DNA of 17,328 nucleotides from assembly GCA_903868205.1 (NCBI GenBank), contig CAIPUJ010000066.1, positions 1 through 17,328 on the forward strand, in the 5' to 3' direction. The notes under the pieces are model-generated. The model saw only the letters and a list, made by a program, of their open reading frames with translations, did not search any database and was not told the origin of the DNA. Positions within the stretch are counted from its first letter, which is position 1. Each line of letters begins with the position of its first letter. Both the position numbers and the translations under genes were made by a program. The DNA is from an uncultured bacterium. Its GTDB lineage: Bacteria; Patescibacteriota; Minisyncoccia; Phycocordibacterales; GWA1-40-21. Positions 1 to 6,473 of this stretch are shown one piece after another.

Positions 1-1
1 G

Positions 2-1252
2 GATAATAAAGAATTAAAAGATCCTGAAGTTCAAAATATTTTCTCTAGAAAATTTCCTACAGTATATGCAGAACTTATACAGAAATCCTTAGCTTCTAAA
101 ATTGAGAATAAAGAAGAGATAAAAGGAAGTTGGGTAAAGTATGAACAAGGTAATACTGAAGATGCAGAGAAATTATATAAATCTCTAGAGAATAAAGGTA
201 CTGGATGGTGTACTGCTGGTATATCTACCGCAAAATATCAAATAGAAAGAGGAGACTTCTATGTATATTATACTGAAGTAGACGGCGATGCTACACAACC
301 AAGAATCGCTATTCGTATGAATGGGCAAAAGCAAATTGGTGAAGTTCGTGGTATTCAAGAGCATCAGAATTTAGAACCACAAATGGAGGATGTTCTTAAT
401 GAAAAACTAACTGAATTTGGATCTGAAGCAGACAAATATAAAAAGAAGAATGCTGATATGAAAGCTCTTACGGAAATTGAGAAAAAAACCACAGAAAATA
501 AATCTCTAACAAAAGACGATCTCGTCTTTCTTTACGAAACCAGTTCTTCTATTGAAGGTTTTGGTTATGAGAAAGACCCGAGAATTGCCGAAATTCTTTC
601 TAGGAGAAATCAAAAAGAAGATTTACCAATACTTTTTGACTGCAGACCAGAACAAATCGCTTTCAGTCTCTCTGACTTAAAAGCTGACACTCTTGCATAT
701 ATCGGCACATGGAACCCCACAGTTCTCAAGTCCATAACACCAAATGTAAAATATATTTATGAAAGTTTTCCTGATAGAAAAGTATTTTTGAAAACTATTG
801 AAACTGATCCAAGTATACAATCTCCACAAGAAGCGGAAGGGGCGATTTTGGCAAAGGGTTATAAATTTTACATTTCCGCCAAAGAAATTTTGCAAAAAAC
901 TTTATTTAGTAAGGAAAATAAAGAATATAACTTAGTTTCTTTTTCTTTGAAAAGTATTGGGTTCTTAAACGGTGCTACAACAGCAGAAATATTTCAAAAG
1001 GCTGAAGATCTTGGCCTTGAAATCTGCCCTGCAGAAGTTGGTCCACTTGTCAGATTAAATTATTTTGACCAACCTAGTGATGAAGAATTGACAATTGTGA
1101 TGAAGCCTATCGAGGATGAGGGCGGTTCTTTTTGTGTGTTCGACGTAGCACACCTAAGAAACGGCGATCAAATTCTTCGCGCCTATCGTTATGGTCCTAA
1201 TGGTGGTAACTGGAGCGCTAGTAACCGTTTTATATTCCTGCGTCGTAAGTAA
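2..1252 (+). CDS. Conserved hypothetical protein, 5'-truncated by window edge
   Basis: The reading frame is open from base 2 to the stop at 1252, so at least 416 residues are present and the true start lies upstream. An ATG at 317 falls inside the conserved part and is not the start. The first ~140 residues include TGWCTAG, GDFYVYYT and PRIAIRMNGQ, followed by IGEVRGI and QNLEP. I recognise this as a sequence type seen in hypothetical proteins of CPR genomes, distantly recalling PcfJ-like proteins, but that link is from memory and weak. The last ~100 residues (from NGATTAEIFQKAEDLGLEICPAEVGP to FIFLRRK) look like a separate C-terminal domain that I associate with the ends of assorted bacterial proteins. 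No signal peptide or membrane segment is visible in the part present. The biochemical function is unknown. The next gene starts 60 nt downstream with its own promoter. Confidence 0.85.
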   Translation, partial: DNKELKDPEVQNIFSRKFPTVYAELIQKSLASKIENKEEIKGSWVKYEQGNTEDAEKLYKSLENKGTGWCTAGISTAKYQIERGDFYVYYTEVDGDATQPRIAIRMNGQKQIGEVRGIQEHQNLEPQMEDVLNEKLTEFGSEADKYKKKNADMKALTEIEKKTTENKSLTKDDLVFLYETSSSIEGFGYEKDPRIAEILSRRNQKEDLPILFDCRPEQIAFSLSDLKADTLAYIGTWNPTVLKSITPNVKYIYESFPDRKVFLKTIETDPSIQSPQEAEGAILAKGYKFYISAKEILQKTLFSKENKEYNLVSFSLKSIGFLNGATTAEIFQKAEDLGLEICPAEVGPLVRLNYFDQPSDEELTIVMKPIEDEGGSFCVFDVAHLRNGDQILRAYRYGPNGGNWSASNRFIFLRRK

Positions 1253-1296
1253 TTTTTATACTATAAACTAATCACTAGCACCTACAAACTAATCTA

Positions 1297-1305
1297 TGGT
1301 ATTAT
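1297..1305 (+). promoter_or_regulatory. Extended -10 promoter, leaderless
   Basis: TGG followed by TATTAT (1300-1305) is an extended -10 box. The ATG at 1312 is 6 nt further on, where transcription would be expected to start, so the mRNA is probably leaderless. No convincing -35 box is seen. Confidence 0.55.
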
Positions 1306-1311
1306 TTATGC

Positions 1312-2169
1312 ATGCCTGAAATATATATAATTAAGTCTAATGGAGAAAGAGAACTTTTTGATTATAAAAAGTTAGAGGAATCTCTTAAAAAAATTGGTAC
1401 TGATGATGCTGTTATAAAAGAAATTATTGCTGAAGTTTCTCAAGAGCTTCACGAAGGAATTACCACGAGAGAAATATATAAAAAAGCCTATTCTATTTTA
1501 AAGAAAAAACAAAAAGCTGTATCTCTTAGATACTCTTTGAAAAAAGCTGTAGCCGAGCTTGGTCCTACCGGTTTTCCATTTGAAAAATATGTTGCAGAAA
1601 TTTTTAAATCTCAAGGATATGAGACTGAGACAGGTGTGATAGTAAAAGGTAAATGCGTAGAGCATGAGATAGACGTAGTGGCTTGGAAGGAAGGTGAACT
1701 CATAATGACAGAAGCGAAATTTCACACAGATTTTAATTTGAAATCAGATCTAAAAGTTGTTCTGTATGTCAAAGCAAGATATGACGACCTATATGGTAAT
1801 AGATATATATTTGGAGGAAAGGAAAGGGAACTTACAGAAGGTTGGATTGTTACAAATACAAAATTTAGCACAACAGCGATTCAGTACGATCAATGTCAGC
1901 CACATCTAAAGCTTGTGGGCTGGAATTATCCATATGGGAACAATTTACACAATATGATAGAGAGAGCTGAACTTATTCCGATTACTGCTCTTACATCTAT
2001 ATCAACGATAGAAAAAAATATGTTTCTTGCCAGAGGTGTTGTTTTGTCTAAGGCCCTTTTAGATGAGAACCTGCTCAAAGAAGTAAACTTTGATGAAAAG
2101 AAAATAAAAAGCATAATTACTGAAGTGAATTCATTGTGTGAACATTGTAGGACGCAGTTTGTTAAATAA
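1312..2169 (+). CDS. ATP-cone domain fused to PD-(D/E)XK nuclease-like domain
   Basis: A 285-residue protein. Residues 1-85 resemble an ATP-cone nucleotide-binding domain (start IYIIKSNGERELFDYKKLEESL, later ITTREIYKKAYSILKK), the regulatory module best known from ribonucleotide reductases and NrdR. Residues 88-205 look like a restriction-endonuclease-fold domain: E91 in FPFEKYVAEIF, D121 in HEIDVVAW and E134-A-K136 match the E...D...(D/E)xK pattern of Mrr-like nucleases. The C-terminal ~85 residues, helical with two cysteines (C277 and C280 approximately, CEHC), are unassigned. The fold assignments come from motif reading only. A nucleotide-gated nuclease acting on DNA or RNA is an inference; there is no partner methyltransferase nearby, so a classical restriction system is unlikely. 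The start is fixed by the leaderless promoter. The gene ends 2 nt before a large inverted repeat. Confidence 0.9.
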   Translation: MPEIYIIKSNGERELFDYKKLEESLKKIGTDDAVIKEIIAEVSQELHEGITTREIYKKAYSILKKKQKAVSLRYSLKKAVAELGPTGFPFEKYVAEIFKSQGYETETGVIVKGKCVEHEIDVVAWKEGELIMTEAKFHTDFNLKSDLKVVLYVKARYDDLYGNRYIFGGKERELTEGWIVTNTKFSTTAIQYDQCQPHLKLVGWNYPYGNNLHNMIERAELIPITALTSISTIEKNMFLARGVVLSKALLDENLLKEVNFDEKKIKSIITEVNSLCEHCRTQFVK

Positions 2170-2171
2170 AG

Positions 2172-2283
2172 GCTCGCTCGGGTATTCGGTTTTGGAACAC
2201 GCATAATTTTCTTGCTAGAAAATTTGCTCACTCTCACACCGTCGTGTTCCGAGAGTTTCCAAAACCGGATACCCTCGCTCGCT
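2172..2283. repeat. Complex inverted repeat with CTCGCTCG ends
   Basis: Arms at 2180-2197 and 2257-2274 pair over 18 bp (GGGTATTCGGTTTTGGAA against its complement, one G-T wobble). Nested inside are a second pairing, GGAACACG (2194-2201) with CGTGTTCC (2243-2250), which competes with the inner end of the first, and a small hairpin, AATTTTC (2205-2211) with GAAAATT (2218-2224). CTCGCTCG flanks the element as a direct repeat (2173-2180, 2274-2281), with a third copy at 2311-2318. There is no T-tract, so it is not a simple terminator. It may be a non-autonomous mobile element, or a structured RNA on either strand. Confidence 0.7.
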
Positions 2284-2346
2284 ATTGGGCAGATGAAGAA
2301 AAAGTAAATCCTCGCTCGCTTACGGGCTGAGTAGAAAATACTGAAT

Positions 2347-2360
2347 TTCGCGATCGCGAA
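2347..2360. repeat. 14-bp perfect GC-rich palindrome
   Basis: TTCGCGATCGCGAA is a perfect palindrome containing GCGATCGC and stands out against very AT-rich surroundings. It could be a protein-binding or methylation site. The function is unknown. Confidence 0.5.
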
Positions 2361-2375
2361 TTTAATTGCTTATAT

Positions 2376-2409
2376 AATAAAAAACACCACCCTTATTTGA
2401 GGTGGTGTT
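2376..2409 (-). terminator. Intrinsic terminator of the small membrane-protein gene
   Basis: On the minus strand AACACCACC (2409-2401) pairs with GGTGGTGTT (2391-2383) around a 9-nt loop, followed by a T-tract (2384-2379). The stem overlaps the last codons and stop of the minus-strand gene, so it evidently belongs to that gene. Confidence 0.85.
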
Positions 2410-2563
2410 GTAACTCGTAAGCTTTTATGGTTTCGAATTGCTTCGATGAGTCTCTTATAAAACTCGTTAATAGCCATATAGACATTACGATTACGAATGT
2501 CGCAAATAATCCATCGATTATTCCGCCATGGAATACGTGCCTATATAAATGTTTCTCTCTCAC
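2393..2563 (-). CDS. Small single-pass membrane protein, 56 aa
   Basis: The minus strand encodes 56 residues from a GTG at 2563-2561 to a TAA at 2395-2393. The start is set by a near-perfect Shine-Dalgarno, AAAGGAGG (2575-2568), 4 nt upstream of the GTG. Residues 1-12 are basic and histidine-rich (MREKHLYRHVFH), residues 13-36 form one hydrophobic segment (GGIIDGLFATFVIVMSIWLL onward), and residues 37-56 are a polar tail. A promoter and a terminator frame the gene exactly, which makes it a real transcription unit despite its size. I do not recognise the family. It has no signal-peptidase site that I can see, so a small inner-membrane protein is likely. It points away from alaS and shares the intergenic region with it. 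It differs from its neighbours in having a strong Shine-Dalgarno. Confidence 0.8.
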   Translation of the reverse strand: MREKHLYRHVFHGGIIDGLFATFVIVMSIWLLTSFIRDSSKQFETIKAYELQHHLK

Positions 2564-2597
2564 AAGACCTCCTTTGGATTTTTGTAATTGAAAATCG

Positions 2598-2610
2598 TGA
2601 ACTAAGTTCA
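2598..2610. promoter_or_regulatory. Palindrome at the transcription start (possible operator)
   Basis: TGAACTAAGTTCA is a perfect 13-bp palindrome (6-bp arms, 1-base centre). It covers the predicted +1 region of the minus-strand promoter. It could be a repressor operator or a 5'-end hairpin. Confidence 0.5.
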
Positions 2611-2616
2611 GACGAT

Positions 2617-2645
2617 ATAGTAGGATATATTGTTTAATGTGTCAA
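2617..2645 (-). promoter_or_regulatory. Near-consensus sigma70-type promoter
   Basis: On the minus strand a perfect TTGACA (2645-2640), a 17-nt spacer and TACTAT (2622-2617). Start of transcription is expected near 2610, giving a leader of about 46 nt to the GTG at 2563. This is the best -35/-10 match in the window. Confidence 0.85.
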
Positions 2646-2683
2646 CTACGGTCCAGGTACATCTTTTTTTAGATCAAATATTA

Positions 2684-2692
2684 TGTTATATT
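2684..2692 (+). promoter_or_regulatory. Extended -10 promoter ahead of the alaS mini-ORF and alaS
   Basis: TGT followed by TATATT (2687-2692). The ATG of the alaS-like mini-ORF at 2699 is 6 nt downstream, so transcription should begin at or beside that ATG. The -35 region is only a run of T. It is the probable promoter for alaS as well. Confidence 0.55.
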
Positions 2693-2698
2693 TCTCCT

Positions 2699-2758
2699 AT
2701 GCAATCAAAAGATATTCGAGGAAGATATTTAAAGTTTTTTGAGAAAAGGGGACATTAG
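2699..2758 (+). pseudogene. 19-residue mini-ORF copying the AlaRS N-terminus
   Basis: It reads MQSKDIRGRYLKFFEKRGH and then TAG. The real alaS product 35 nt downstream begins MKSSDIRSRYIEFFRKRGH: 13 of 19 residues match without gaps, and about 40 of 57 bases. The match ends where the mini-ORF stops. The mini-ORF sits at the leaderless position of the upstream promoter, while alaS itself is preceded by A/T-rich repeats. It may be the remnant of an older alaS start left after recombination with a diverged copy, an old partial duplication, or a functional leader peptide. What is certain is the similarity; its role is not. Confidence 0.7.
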
Positions 2759-2763
2759 AAATA

Positions 2764-2796
2764 GAATATAGTATATAGAATATTGAATATAGTATG
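2764..2796 (+). repeat. Degenerate tandem repeats GAATATAGTAT
   Basis: GAATATAGTAT occurs at 2764-2774 and again at 2785-2795, with a partial copy (GAATATT) from 2778. The last copy runs into the alaS ATG and contains TATAGT, which could act as a weak extra -10. Together with the mini-ORF this suggests past local duplication or slippage. Confidence 0.5.
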
Positions 2797-4656
2797 AAAT
2801 CATCAGATATAAGATCAAGATATATAGAATTTTTTAGAAAGCGTGGACACGCAGTTATTCCTTCTGCTTCGCTTATTCCTGAAAATGATCCGTCGTCGCT
2901 TTTTACTACTGCCGGAATGCAGCCTCTTGTTCCTTATTTGCTCGGTGCAAAACACCCAGCAGGCACCAGGCTTGTAGATGTTCAGAAATGCGTAAGGACA
3001 GGAGATATAGATGAAGTCGGTGACAACAGACACCTTACCTTTTTTGAAATGATGGGAAACTGGTCTCTCGGAGATTATTTTAAAAAAGAAGCTATCGAAT
3101 GGAGTTTAGAATTTCTTACCAGCAAAGAAGAGGGCCTCGGTCTTTTATCAAACAGACTTTATGTAACTGTTTTCAAAGGAGAGGACGGAATTCCAAGAGA
3201 CAATGAATCTATAGAAATTTGGAAAGAAAATTTTAAGAAACATGATATAGATGCAGAAGTTGCAGGGGAAGATGAAATTATAAAAGATAATGTAAGAATT
3301 ATTCCTTTAGGAAAGGAAGATAATTTTTGGATTGCTGGGCAAGTCGGTCCTTGCGGTGGAGATACCGAAATGTTTTATGATACTCGTCCAGAAGAAGGTT
3401 CTGTTTCTGGTAAATTTTCTGATTTAGTAAAAAGCGGAAGAATTATAGAAATTTGGAATAATGTTTTTATGGAGTTTAACAAAACTTCTGAAGGTAAATA
3501 TGAAAAACTATTAAAACCAAATGTAGATACTGGAATGGGACTTGAGAGAACTACTGTTGTTATGCAAGGAAAGAGTACTGTATTTGATACAGATATTTTT
3601 GAAAAAATTCTTGGAGAAATAAAATCTAAAGCACAAAAGAAGGATGAAAGAGCTGAGAGAATTGTAGCAGATCATATCCGTTCTGCTGTTATGATTATTT
3701 CTGATGGTGTTGTCCCATCAAATACAGAAGCTGGGTACGTACTTAGAAGAATTTTAAGAAGAGCTATTAGATTTATAGATCAACTTGGTATAAATAAAGA
3801 AGAAATACTATCTCTTGCAAAAGTTGTAATAAATGAGCTTTCTTATGCGTATCCAATACTTAATGAAAAAGGAAATGAAATTTTAGAAGTGATTCAGACT
3901 GAGGATGATAAGTTTAGAAAGACTTTGAATCACGGATTGAAAGAGTTCGATAGGTACACCCAGTCTATTATTACCGATAAAAATATTCCTGAAAAAGATA
4001 AGATGGAAAAACTTTATTCCAGTCCTAAAGAATTATCATCGAACGCAGTTTTTAATTTAATTACGACTTTTGGTTATCCTTTTGAATTAGTTGTTGAAGA
4101 AGCAAAAGAAAGAGGAATGAAAGTAAATTTAGATTTAGTTAATATGTTGTTAAAAAAACACCAAGAAGTTTCAAAAGCTGGTTCAGAACAAAAATTCAAA
4201 GGAGGTCTTGCTGGTACTGGAGAAATGGAAACCAAATACCATACAGCCACCCACTTATTACTCGCATCTCTTAGAAAAGTGCTTGGTGGAGAAATTGTAC
4301 AGAAGGGAAGCAACATTACAGCAGAAAGAATGCGCTTCGATTTCAATTGGGCAGAGAAACTTACCGCAGATCAACTAAAGGATGTTGAAAATTTGGTAAA
4401 TGAAAAAATACAAGAGAAACTTCCAGTAGAAATGCTTGAATTGCCAAAAGAAGAAGCGAAGAAAATTGTTACAACTCTTTCTTTCGATTTATCAAAGTAC
4501 GGAGATATTGTGAAGGTTTATAAAATAGGGGATTTCAGTACAGAATTCTGTGGCGGACCTCACGTATCAAATACATCTGAACTTGGATATTTCAAAATTT
4601 CTAAAGAAGAAGCTTCAAGTGCTGGGGTCAGACGTATAAAAGCAATATTGGAATGA
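2794..4656 (+). CDS. alaS: Alanine--tRNA ligase (short form)
   Basis: Cytoplasmic class II synthetase charging tRNA(Ala) with alanine. Residues 1-240 form the catalytic core: the conserved SASLIPENDPSSLFTTAGMQ region, motif 2 around LTFFEMMGNWSLGDYF, and the class II motif 3 GMGLERTT near residue 250. A tRNA-recognition helical region follows, then the editing domain with the metal-binding HTATH (H483, H487) and CGGPH (C586, H590). It ends at GVRRIKAILE, the close of the editing domain. At 620 aa it is about 250 shorter than the E. coli enzyme and lacks the C-terminal C-Ala/oligomerisation region; in my recollection such short forms occur in CPR bacteria. The start is chosen because DIRSRYIEFF is the usual AlaRS N-terminus. 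The stop overlaps the next gene by ATGA, so the two are probably translationally coupled. An N-terminal look-alike mini-ORF lies just upstream. Confidence 0.97.
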   Translation: MKSSDIRSRYIEFFRKRGHAVIPSASLIPENDPSSLFTTAGMQPLVPYLLGAKHPAGTRLVDVQKCVRTGDIDEVGDNRHLTFFEMMGNWSLGDYFKKEAIEWSLEFLTSKEEGLGLLSNRLYVTVFKGEDGIPRDNESIEIWKENFKKHDIDAEVAGEDEIIKDNVRIIPLGKEDNFWIAGQVGPCGGDTEMFYDTRPEEGSVSGKFSDLVKSGRIIEIWNNVFMEFNKTSEGKYEKLLKPNVDTGMGLERTTVVMQGKSTVFDTDIFEKILGEIKSKAQKKDERAERIVADHIRSAVMIISDGVVPSNTEAGYVLRRILRRAIRFIDQLGINKEEILSLAKVVINELSYAYPILNEKGNEILEVIQTEDDKFRKTLNHGLKEFDRYTQSIITDKNIPEKDKMEKLYSSPKELSSNAVFNLITTFGYPFELVVEEAKERGMKVNLDLVNMLLKKHQEVSKAGSEQKFKGGLAGTGEMETKYHTATHLLLASLRKVLGGEIVQKGSNITAERMRFDFNWAEKLTADQLKDVENLVNEKIQEKLPVEMLELPKEEAKKIVTTLSFDLSKYGDIVKVYKIGDFSTEFCGGPHVSNTSELGYFKISKEEASSAGVRRIKAILE

Positions 4657-5216
4657 AAATCGGTATTGATTTAGATGACGTAGTGTGGGAACATTTTGGA
4701 CCTGTTTTAGATTATATAAATGAGAAAAATGGGACTGATTTTAAATTAGATAATCTAAAAACTTTTAAAATTTGGGAGTCTTTTGATATTAGTAGAGAGG
4801 AAGCTTTTGATTCGGTAAAGTCTTTTCATGATTCTGGTAAAATGGACGAAGTATCCTTTATTGATGGAGCTAGAGAAATAATAAAAGATTTAACTAAAGG
4901 TAACGAGTTGGTTTTTGTAACATCTCGAGCTCCATATTTTAAAGAACAAACTTTAAACTTATTAAAAAAGAATGGTTTTGAGATACCGATTTTTTTCTCT
5001 AGACATCTTAACGAAGAAAATGGAAAAACAAAATTTGAAATTTGTAGAGATGAAAAAATTGATGTAATGATTGAAGACTCGTCAAATCATGCAGTAGAGT
5101 GTGCAGAAGGAGGAATTAAGGTTATTTTATTTGATAAGCCTTGGAACCAAGGAGTCGAATATAAAAATATTATAAGAATAAAATCTTGGATGGAGGTAAG
5201 GTCTATTTTGAAATAA
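4653..5216 (+). CDS. HAD-family 5'(3')-deoxyribonucleotidase-like phosphatase
   Basis: A 187-residue soluble protein with HAD-superfamily motifs. Motif I is D6-L-D8-D9 (nucleophile D6 and acid/base D8), motif II is T90/S91 in VFVTSRAP, a motif III lysine lies in NGKTKF (K125 or K127), and motif IV is in VMIEDSSNHA (E141/D142). The DLDD start, small helical cap (residues 12-80) and length fit the NT5C-type 5'(3')-deoxyribonucleotidase group, which dephosphorylates deoxynucleoside monophosphates. Substrate choice cannot be read from the sequence. Its ATG overlaps the alaS TGA (ATGA), implying cotranscription and coupling with alaS. No functional link between the two is known to me. A promoter for the next unit follows directly. 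Confidence 0.85.
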   Translation: MKIGIDLDDVVWEHFGPVLDYINEKNGTDFKLDNLKTFKIWESFDISREEAFDSVKSFHDSGKMDEVSFIDGAREIIKDLTKGNELVFVTSRAPYFKEQTLNLLKKNGFEIPIFFSRHLNEENGKTKFEICRDEKIDVMIEDSSNHAVECAEGGIKVILFDKPWNQGVEYKNIIRIKSWMEVRSILK

Positions 5217-5224
5217 ATTTTCTA

Positions 5225-5253
5225 TTGCATCGCTTTTCTTTGAGAGTTATAAT
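5225..5253 (+). promoter_or_regulatory. Sigma70-type promoter, leaderless
   Basis: TTGCAT (5225-5230), a 17-nt spacer and a perfect TATAAT (5248-5253). The ATG at 5262 lies 8 nt past the -10 box, so the transcript should begin at or 1-2 nt before the ATG. Confidence 0.8.
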
Positions 5254-5261
5254 TAGCTCAT

Positions 5262-6473
5262 ATGAAGCTTTTTTCTTCCAAAAACAAATCCTCTTTGGCT
5301 ATTGTTTTTGATGTTCGAGAATTTTCTTTGACTACCGCTGTGGTCAAGATGATCAAAGGGCAAAAATCTGAAATTATTTCTTGTCAGACTTTTGAGGTTA
5401 TAGAATCTGAGATTGCCAGTTATAAAAAATATTCAGAATCACTTATAAAGACAATAGATAGAGCTATTATTGAAACTCACAAATCTCTTATAAGGCTTGG
5501 TATTGAAAATAAGATATCAAATCATTTCTTTTTTATTGGTTCACCGTGGGTTGTCTCAAAGGGAAAGTCTATCAAATTAATCAAAGACAAACCTTTTACT
5601 GTAGATAGCGATTTTCTAAAGAGGGTTTTGGTTGGTAAGGAAGAAAATTTAAAGAAAGAAATAGAAAAAGAAAGTATGCATGATGGTTGGGAAGTTTTTG
5701 AAGAAAAGATCGTAGAGGCCAAGCTCAATGGCTATAAGGTAGACAATTTTTATGATAGAAAAACAAAAGAATTTGAGGTTCATTTGTTCACATCTTTTAT
5801 AGTAAAAGAGATTAATGACAAAATCAAAAGTTATTCTACTGGTAAAAAAAGAAAGGGAGACAATGGTTGTTCACATTCCCAGACTCTTTCCACATTTACT
5901 TTTACTAGAGATTTATTTGATAACAAAAATAATTTTATATATGTAGATATCGGTAAGCTTATTACAGATATTTATGTTGTTATAGACGACACAATACATG
6001 GTATCGCTTCTTTCCCGTTTGGTGAGAACGTAATTATAGAAAATATTGCTAAGGATTTAAAAATGACAAAGGAAATAGTCCTTTCTACTCTAAATATCAA
6101 ATGTCATGGTAAATGTGATGAAATAACAGAAAGTAAAGTTGATGATTTTATAAAGACAGGGCTAGCAAAATGGTCTGAAAAGTTTAATGAGGCACTCAAA
6201 AACGTATGCGAAGAAAAGGACGCTCCGCAAGAAATACTGATGATATCAAACACTGACTTGCTAAATCTTTTTGTGGAAAAAATTAAAAATCAGAACATAA
6301 ATGGTCCGTTCAAAGTTTTTGGTAAGAATCCATTTTTAACAATTATCGGAGAAGGTGTTTTGAATAATTTTGTAGACAGTGGGAAAGCATTTAAAAATCA
6401 GCCTTATATAAAGATGGATATTATACTTTTAGATAAGTTAGTAAAACAAAACAACATATGCCTCAAAAATTAA
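5262..6473 (+). CDS. Possible actin-fold ATPase (FtsA/PilM-like), tentative
   Basis: 403 residues, no membrane segment. Two stretches suggest the actin/Hsp70 ATPase fold used by FtsA and PilM: LAIVFDVREFSLTTAVV (about residues 12-28) as a phosphate-1-like strand pair, and FIYVDIGKLITDIYVV followed by SFPFGENVIIENIAKDL (about 224-266) as phosphate-2, with the SFPFG...I.IA pattern familiar from FtsA/PilM proteins. The first loop lacks the usual glycine/serine residues (DVREFS rather than DxGxxx), so ATP binding may be altered. The gene overlaps the following membrane-protein gene by 16 nt, the arrangement expected for a PilM-like cytoplasmic protein and its membrane partner. A surface-filament or envelope-assembly role is an inference; it could also be an unrelated CPR family. 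Confidence 0.9.
   Translation: MKLFSSKNKSSLAIVFDVREFSLTTAVVKMIKGQKSEIISCQTFEVIESEIASYKKYSESLIKTIDRAIIETHKSLIRLGIENKISNHFFFIGSPWVVSKGKSIKLIKDKPFTVDSDFLKRVLVGKEENLKKEIEKESMHDGWEVFEEKIVEAKLNGYKVDNFYDRKTKEFEVHLFTSFIVKEINDKIKSYSTGKKRKGDNGCSHSQTLSTFTFTRDLFDNKNNFIYVDIGKLITDIYVVIDDTIHGIASFPFGENVIIENIAKDLKMTKEIVLSTLNIKCHGKCDEITESKVDDFIKTGLAKWSEKFNEALKNVCEEKDAPQEILMISNTDLLNLFVEKIKNQNINGPFKVFGKNPFLTIIGEGVLNNFVDSGKAFKNQPYIKMDIILLDKLVKQNNICLKN

Noticed and set aside
4654..4656. Recoded TGA (code 25)
   Set aside because: alaS ends naturally at TGA with the next gene overlapping it as ATGA; tryptophans are encoded by TGG.
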